From Acidimicrobiia bacterium (lineage in GTDB: Bacteria > Actinomycetota > Acidimicrobiia > IMCC26256 > PALSA-555): a stretch of 5,333 nucleotides of DNA. Below, one piece after another: positions 1 through 3,969 of this stretch. The position numbers and the translations under genes are program-made. The notes beneath the pieces are model-generated. The model searched no databases. It had not been told where the DNA came from and was given only the letters and a program-made list of their open reading frames with translations. The first letter of the stretch is position 1, and every line of letters begins with the position of its first letter. The stretch is from the NCBI GenBank assembly GCA_022865365.1, contig JALHSW010000125.1, forward strand, positions 1-5,333, read 5' to 3'.

Positions 1-273
1 CTCGGCCGAAGCGGCGACACGTTCCTCAACACCGCCATCGAATGGCGCGACCCCTGCTGTCGCATCGAAGGCTGTCACGCCACCGACGGCCTCGAGATCC
101 ACCACACCACCCGCGTCACCGACCACGGCACCAGCTCCCTCGAGACCGAAGTCCGCATCTGCGCCCACCACCACGACCTCATCACCCACAAGCACTACCA
201 ACTCCAAGGCTCACACCACACAGGCTGGCGGCTCACACCCCCCGACCGGGCACCACCCCCCGACACCGGCTGA
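1..273 (+). CDS. HNH endonuclease, C-terminal fragment (DUF222/13E12-like), 5' end outside window
   Basis: Only the last 90 residues are present, in frame 1 from the window edge to TGA at 271-273. They carry an HNH nuclease core: C20 and C25 form a CRIEGC zinc knuckle, followed by LEIHH (H34, H35) with the likely catalytic histidine, then C54 and a histidine cluster in CAHHHDLITH (residues 54-63). The Cys-pair/HH/C-x-x-HH-x-x-x-x-H order is the usual HNH arrangement, and this style of ending with a short Pro-rich tail is typical of the multicopy actinobacterial DUF222-HNH proteins. The DUF222 part itself would lie upstream and is not seen, so that assignment is inferred. Such proteins are presumed to be metal-dependent DNA endonucleases, and their cellular role is mostly unknown. 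The gene is separated from the next one by 96 bases and is probably not part of the downstream operon. Confidence 0.82.
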   Translation, partial: LGRSGDTFLNTAIEWRDPCCRIEGCHATDGLEIHHTTRVTDHGTSSLETEVRICAHHHDLITHKHYQLQGSHHTGWRLTPPDRAPPPDTG

Positions 274-325
274 GCCGACGTCGACGACGTTGCGAGCAGC
301 GACGCGTTCGATCGTGCAGGCCGGC

Positions 326-342
326 GGGATCGGATCGATCCC
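326..342. promoter_or_regulatory. Perfect 7-bp inverted repeat (GGGATCG-GAT-CGATCCC)
   Basis: The arms at 326-332 and 336-342 are exact reverse complements around a 3-nt spacer. The element lies between the HNH stop codon and the hydrolase start and overlaps the place where a -35 element would fall for the -10-like hexamer at 358-363. It could be an operator for a small dimeric regulator or a weak hairpin terminator for the HNH gene. There is no T-run after it, so an intrinsic terminator of the classical kind is less likely. The dyad is seen directly; its role is inferred. Confidence 0.4.
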
Positions 343-357
343 CAGACGGCCGTCACC

Positions 358-363
358 TAGCCT
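358..363 (+). promoter_or_regulatory. Putative -10 element (TAGCCT) of a leaderless promoter
   Basis: TAGCCT fits the actinobacterial TANNNT -10 consensus and ends six bases before the GTG at 370. That is the spacing expected if transcription starts at the first base of the start codon, a common leaderless arrangement in actinobacteria. No convincing -35 hexamer is visible about 17 bases upstream. The intervening GGAAGG (364-369) directly abuts the GTG, so it is too close to serve as a normal Shine-Dalgarno site for that start. It would likely drive the hydrolase and the genes after it. Confidence 0.4.
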
Positions 364-369
364 GGAAGG

Positions 370-1479
370 GTGAACCCGGGCCGAGTGCAGTACCTCGAGA
401 TCGACGGCGTCCGCATGCACACGGTCGGCTGGGCCCCCGCCACCGATGCTTCGGGCATCCCGGACGCCGCCACAACCGATGCAGCCACACCCGCCGCAGC
501 CACACCCGCCGCAGGTGGGCGCCAGATCCTCCTGGTCCACGGCCTCGGCGCCAACACGCTGTCGTGGCAACCGGTCGGCCAGCTCCTCGCGGATCGCTTC
601 GACGCGGCCGTGACCGCGGTCGACCTCATCGGGTTCGGACGAACACGCGCGCCGGAGCGGCGCGCGACGATCGCGACGAACCGCGACCTCGTGCTGGGTC
701 TGCTGGAGCAGATCGGTCCCGCGACGATCTTCGGGAACTCGATGGGTGGCGTGATCGGTACCGGCGTCACCGCACGCCGCCCCGACCTCGTCGATGCGCT
801 CGTGCTCGTGAACCCGGCGCTGCCGTGGGGTCGTGTCCCACCGTCGTCGTGGGTGCGGGTCGCGCGCTACATGCCGGTGATGATGCCGTCGCTCGGACGC
901 CGAACGGTCTCGGCACGCGCCCGGATGCTCGGCCCGGAACGACTCGTCGATCTGAGTCTCGGGGTCACGTTGCACGACCCCGAGCGCCTCGACCCCGACC
1001 TGCGCCGACGCCTCGTGCTCCTCGCCGCCGAGCGCTTCGCCTACCCCGAGGCGGCCGCGGCCTACGCCGACGCGGCTCGGACGCTCATCCAGGAGGTCGC
1101 CGGCGACTTCGACGCCGACCTCGCCGTCGCGGCCGCAGCCCGCCCGACACTGCTCGTCCACGGTGCCGAGGACGCGCTCGTGAGCGTTGCCTTCGCCCGC
1201 GCCGCGGCCGTCCGCCACGGGACCGTCGACCTCTGCGTACTCGACGGGGTGGGTCATGCACCCCAGCTCGAGGCACCCGAGCGCTTCATGGCGATCGTCG
1301 AGCGCTTCCTCGACGAGGCGTGCGGCGTCCCCGCGCCCGGTCACGGCGGCCCCTCGGATGAAAGGATGGAGCCTCACGACGGATCGGACTCGAGGGCGAC
1401 ATGGCGGACACGGGGACCGGGGCGGGGTTCGGCGGCGGCCTCCTCGGCGAGCCCGTCCGCGCCTTCGTCACCGAGCTGA
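370..1479 (+). CDS. Alpha/beta hydrolase fold protein with intact catalytic triad
   Basis: This is a probable cytoplasmic serine hydrolase (esterase, lipase or C-C bond hydrolase type); the substrate is unknown. The oxyanion-side HG motif is LLVHGLGAN (residues 54-62), the nucleophile elbow is GNSMGG with Ser124, the acid is Asp268 in LLVHGAEDA, and the base is His296 in GVGHAPQLE. A cap/lid region lies between about residues 150 and 245. The GNSMGG elbow resembles that of meta-cleavage product hydrolases, but no aromatic catabolic genes are nearby. No signal peptide is seen. GTG at 370 is chosen because it keeps the first strand (VQYLEIDGV) and suits leaderless initiation; GTG at 385 is an alternative. 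The fold should end near residue 318. About 50 further residues are low-complexity, Ser/Pro/Ala/Arg-rich, and the last 79 nt overlap the ATPase gene, so the C-terminus may be an artefact or a lost stop. A Pro/Ala/Thr-rich repeat insert sits at residues 33-49. Confidence 0.85.
   Translation: MNPGRVQYLEIDGVRMHTVGWAPATDASGIPDAATTDAATPAAATPAAGGRQILLVHGLGANTLSWQPVGQLLADRFDAAVTAVDLIGFGRTRAPERRATIATNRDLVLGLLEQIGPATIFGNSMGGVIGTGVTARRPDLVDALVLVNPALPWGRVPPSSWVRVARYMPVMMPSLGRRTVSARARMLGPERLVDLSLGVTLHDPERLDPDLRRRLVLLAAERFAYPEAAAAYADAARTLIQEVAGDFDADLAVAAAARPTLLVHGAEDALVSVAFARAAAVRHGTVDLCVLDGVGHAPQLEAPERFMAIVERFLDEACGVPAPGHGGPSDERMEPHDGSDSRATWRTRGPGRGSAAASSASPSAPSSPS
466..510 (+). repeat. 15-bp in-frame tandem repeat within the hydrolase gene
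   Basis: Two exact copies of GCAGCCACACCCGCC occupy 481-495 and 496-510, preceded by a degenerate copy at 466-480 (11 of 15 bases match) and followed by the first bases of another unit. They encode a repeated AATPA pentapeptide placed just before the strand that leads to the HG motif, so the insert lengthens a surface loop without breaking the frame. It is likely a slippage-prone minisatellite. Confidence 0.75.
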
Positions 1480-2798
1480 CCGAGGTCCTCGGGGCGCTCC
1501 AGACCCAGGCCGGGACGGCCGCCGACGCAGCCGCAGCCGAGCGCGATGCCGCGCTGGAGGCCCAGGCGGTGGCAGCGAGCGTGATCGCCGCCGACGGACA
1601 CCCGAGCGACGCCGAGCTCGCGGCCTTCGCCGAGGCGCTCGCACCCTGGTTCGAGTCGCTGCGCGGCGCGACTCCCGTAACGCTTCGCGACAGCGCCGCG
1701 ATCCGCCAGCACCGCGGCTTCACCATCACACCATCACCGCTGTTCGAGACGATCGTCACGGCGGACGCGCGCGACACGACGACCAATTCCTGGCGGTACT
1801 ACGACGCGGCGCTGCGGGTCGCCCACGCGGTCTGTGCGATCGACACCACCCCCACGCGCGAAGAGCTCCTGGCGGTCGACACCCTCCGGGCGATGATGCT
1901 CCGACGCATCAACGCGGCGGCGATCGAACGGCCCGCCGACTCCGGTCCGCGCCCACCCGGTGAGACAGGGAAGGCCGACGAGCCCATCGACACGATCGAG
2001 TCGTTGCTCGAGGAGCTCGACAAGCTCATCGGCCTCGAAGCCGTGAAGACCGAGGTCCGACTCCTCACCAACCTCGTGCGCGTCGAGAACCTGCGCCGTG
2101 AGCGCAAGCTACCGGTCGTCGACCGCAGCCTGCACCTGGTGTTCGTCGGCAACCCGGGAACGGGCAAGACGACCGTGGCCCGGTTGCTCGCGCGCTTCTA
2201 CAAGGTGCTGCAGGTCGTGTCGAAGGGTCATCTCGTGGAGACCGACCGGTCGGGACTCGTCGCCGGGTACGTCGGCCAGACCGCGCCCAAGGTGAACAAG
2301 GCATGCGACGACGCACGCGGGGGAATCCTCTTCATCGACGAGGCGTACGCGCTCGTGACCGACAGCGAGCAGGATTTCGGTGCGGAGGCAGTGGCCACGC
2401 TGCTCAAGCGCATGGAGGACGACCGCGATGATCTCATCGTGATCGTCGCCGGGTACCCCGCGCCGATGGCCAAGTTCCTGGGCTCGAACCCCGGTCTGCG
2501 GTCGCGGTTCCCGAAGACGATCGACTTCCCCGACTACACCGACGACGAGCTGGTCTCGATCTTCGAGTCGATCGGGAAGGAGCATCACTACGAGCTCGAC
2601 GAGGGCGGCCGCGCCGCGGTGAAGGCGTACCTCGCCGCGCAGCCCCGGGGCGAGAGCTTCGGGAACGGCCGACTCGCTCGCAACCTGTTCGAGGACTGCG
2701 TCACCCGCCAGGCGACACGGATCGTCGGTGACGCGAACCCGTCGAACCAGCAGCTCATCACGCTCGTCGCCGCCGACGTACCGCCGATCACACCATGA
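1401..2798 (+). CDS. AAA+ ATPase of the CbxX/CfqX family with TerB-like N-terminal region
   Basis: A 465-residue cytoplasmic AAA+ protein, probably a hexameric ATP-driven protein-remodelling machine. Residues 205-440 hold the ATPase: Walker A GNPGTGKT (250-257), pore-loop region GYVGQT with Tyr290, Walker B ILFIDE (309-314), an AGY segment (350-352) in the sensor-1 region, arginine-finger region NPGLRSRF (363-370), and sensor-2 region GNGRLARNLFE (421-431). This series is characteristic of CbxX/CfqX (SpoVK, EccA and CbbX relatives). Residues 20-175 are helical with two acidic segments, VIAADGHPSDAELAAF (61-76) and VCAIDTTPTREELLAV (144-159), which resemble the paired metal-binding motifs of TerB/DjlA-like domains; this part is a weaker call. 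ATG1401 is the first start after an in-frame TGA at 1359, with GAGGG at 1392-1396 as ribosome binding site. It overlaps the hydrolase tail by 79 nt, and its TGA overlaps the next start as ATGA. No Rubisco or type VII secretion genes are present, so CbbX or EccA roles are unsupported. Confidence 0.9.
   Translation: MADTGTGAGFGGGLLGEPVRAFVTELTEVLGALQTQAGTAADAAAAERDAALEAQAVAASVIAADGHPSDAELAAFAEALAPWFESLRGATPVTLRDSAAIRQHRGFTITPSPLFETIVTADARDTTTNSWRYYDAALRVAHAVCAIDTTPTREELLAVDTLRAMMLRRINAAAIERPADSGPRPPGETGKADEPIDTIESLLEELDKLIGLEAVKTEVRLLTNLVRVENLRRERKLPVVDRSLHLVFVGNPGTGKTTVARLLARFYKVLQVVSKGHLVETDRSGLVAGYVGQTAPKVNKACDDARGGILFIDEAYALVTDSEQDFGAEAVATLLKRMEDDRDDLIVIVAGYPAPMAKFLGSNPGLRSRFPKTIDFPDYTDDELVSIFESIGKEHHYELDEGGRAAVKAYLAAQPRGESFGNGRLARNLFEDCVTRQATRIVGDANPSNQQLITLVAADVPPITP
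1458..1910 (+). other. Candidate TerB-like acidic helical domain of the AAA+ ATPase
   Basis: Residues 20-170 of the ATPase contain two Asp/Glu-bearing helix-turn segments about 83 residues apart: ADGHPSDAE at 64-72 and IDTTPTREE at 147-155. TerB-family domains have two comparable segments (typically ADG..s..E) arranged pseudo-symmetrically that bind a metal ion. The first copy matches this pattern well; the second lacks the Gly and is weaker. The connecting region (residues 85-130) is longer than I would expect. Function as a metal or partner sensor for the ATPase is inferred. Confidence 0.5.
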
Positions 2799-3850
2799 CC
2801 GTCGTCGCGAAGCGCCTCCTTGCCCTGGTCGTCGCGTTGGCCCTCGTCGGCGCCGCGTTCGGAATCCGCGCACTGGTCGACGGTGGGAGCGACGGCGGCG
2901 GTGGCTCGGACGCAGCGCTGTCGCTCCTCTGCTCCGGGGAGCTCGGAGTCTGCGACGCGCTCGCCCAGGCCGACCTCAACATCGACGTGACCGTCGCTCC
3001 CGCGGGGACGTCGGCCGACGAGCTCGCCGCCGGTGACCTGCGAAGCCTCGGCTACGACGGGTGGCTCACCTTCGGGCGCGAGGCCGAGATCGCACGTGAC
3101 GCACGCGACCGCGCCGGGCTCCCGCGCACGCTCGGACGACCAACCGCACCGATCGGGCGCTCGCCACTCGTGCTCGCGGTGTGGAAGGACCGGGGCGACG
3201 TCCTGGCGTCGCACTGCGGCGGCAAGCTCGACTGGCGCTGCATCGGCGACGTGGCCGGGGCGTCGTGGGCGTCGATCGGCGGCGAGAGCGCGTGGGGCAC
3301 GGTGAAGCCCGGCCACGCTGATCCGGCCGCCAACGGTGACGGCCTGCTCGTGATCGGCCAGGCCGCCTCGGACTTCTTCGGCCGCTCCGACCTCTCGCGC
3401 GACGACTACACCGACGACGCGTTCCTCGACTGGTTCGGGCGCCTGGAGCGCTCCATCCGCTTCGACCCCGGCTCCGCGTTCGAGCGAATGCTCGTCGGCG
3501 GCCCGGCGATCTACGACGTCGTGGGCACCACCGAAGCCGAAGCCGCGCCCCTCCTCGCCGACGCCTCAGCCGACCGCCGGGCGCAGCTCCGCCTGCTCTA
3601 CCCTTCGCCAGTGGCCAGCGCCGACGTCGTGTACGTGCCGATCACCGGTGCCCCTGGTGCCGGCGAACTGGGCGACATCCTGACCGGCGACGACGGACGG
3701 GAGGCGCTCGCGGCCGCCGGCTGGCGCGTCGACGGCGAGCCCCGGGCCAAGGGCATCCCCGCCAAGCCGGCGCTGCCCGCCCGGCCGAACCTGCCGAATG
3801 CAGGCTCGCTCGAGGCGCTCCTCGAGACATGGAGAGAGGTCACCGGATGA
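2795..3850 (+). CDS. Exported/membrane-anchored substrate-binding-like protein
   Basis: A 351-residue protein with an N-terminal hydrophobic segment (residues 7-28, after Lys6) that is either a signal peptide or an uncleaved anchor; there is no lipobox cysteine. It is followed by a Gly/Ser/Asp-rich linker (29-39) and a domain of about 280 residues that looks like a type II periplasmic-binding fold: YDGWLTFG (87-94) and GRSPLVLAVWKD (121-132) are like the strand and hinge elements of solute-binding proteins. Residues 167-208 align by eye with the neighbouring VWA protein (see the paralogy finding). Four cysteines (46, 53, 141, 149) could form two disulfides outside the cell. The C-terminus is Pro/Ala-rich (320-338) and ends in a short helix. 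It starts inside the ATPase stop codon (ATGA at 2795-2798) with no evident Shine-Dalgarno site, so translation probably depends on coupling. The ligand is unknown, and no permease is visible. Confidence 0.78.
   Translation: MTVVAKRLLALVVALALVGAAFGIRALVDGGSDGGGGSDAALSLLCSGELGVCDALAQADLNIDVTVAPAGTSADELAAGDLRSLGYDGWLTFGREAEIARDARDRAGLPRTLGRPTAPIGRSPLVLAVWKDRGDVLASHCGGKLDWRCIGDVAGASWASIGGESAWGTVKPGHADPAANGDGLLVIGQAASDFFGRSDLSRDDYTDDAFLDWFGRLERSIRFDPGSAFERMLVGGPAIYDVVGTTEAEAAPLLADASADRRAQLRLLYPSPVASADVVYVPITGAPGAGELGDILTGDDGREALAAAGWRVDGEPRAKGIPAKPALPARPNLPNAGSLEALLETWREVTG
3831..3839 (+). promoter_or_regulatory. Ribosome binding site for the VWA gene (GGAGAGAGG)
   Basis: A strong purine-rich Shine-Dalgarno sequence lies inside the end of the preceding gene, seven bases before ATG3847. 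It supports that start over the in-frame ATG at 3862 and shows that this gene can recruit ribosomes itself as well as through ATGA coupling. Confidence 0.65.
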
Positions 3851-3969
3851 GTCGAGCCGGGATGGGTCGAGCCGGGATCAGTCGCACGATCACGGGCGTT
3901 CTGGCCGCAACGCTGTTCGTCGGTGCGGTCGTCGTCGGCGGCACGACCACGAAGCCTGCGGCCGCTGCC
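3847..3969 (+). other. Signal peptide of the VWA protein
   Basis: Residues 1-41: basic n-region with Arg3, Arg8 and Arg13, hydrophobic core from about Ile15 to Gly32, then a small-residue run ending AAAA before DGC. The Cys44 after the likely cleavage site is not in a lipobox context (AADGC), so signal peptidase I processing is favoured over lipidation. Confidence 0.7.

Noticed and set aside
326..342. Rho-independent terminator of the HNH gene
   Set aside because: The stem is perfect but short, and no T-run follows; it is kept as a dyad of undecided role.
42..1361. Long + strand frame across the HNH tail, the gap and the hydrolase
   Set aside because: The translation is an Arg/Pro/His-rich low-complexity string with no domains, and it conflicts with the clear hydrolase frame.
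211..1377. Long open frame on the minus strand opposite the hydrolase
   Set aside because: It is Arg/Gly/His-rich without recognisable motifs and lies antisense to a hydrolase with an intact catalytic triad; high-GC DNA generates such frames.
2013..2720. Rubisco activase CbbX
   Set aside because: The AAA+ core is of the same family, but no Rubisco or carbon-fixation genes are nearby, and the long TerB-like N-terminus does not fit CbbX.
1401..2798. Type VII secretion ATPase EccA
   Set aside because: EccA shares the CbxX-type ATPase but has a TPR-type N-terminal domain and ESX neighbours; neither is present.
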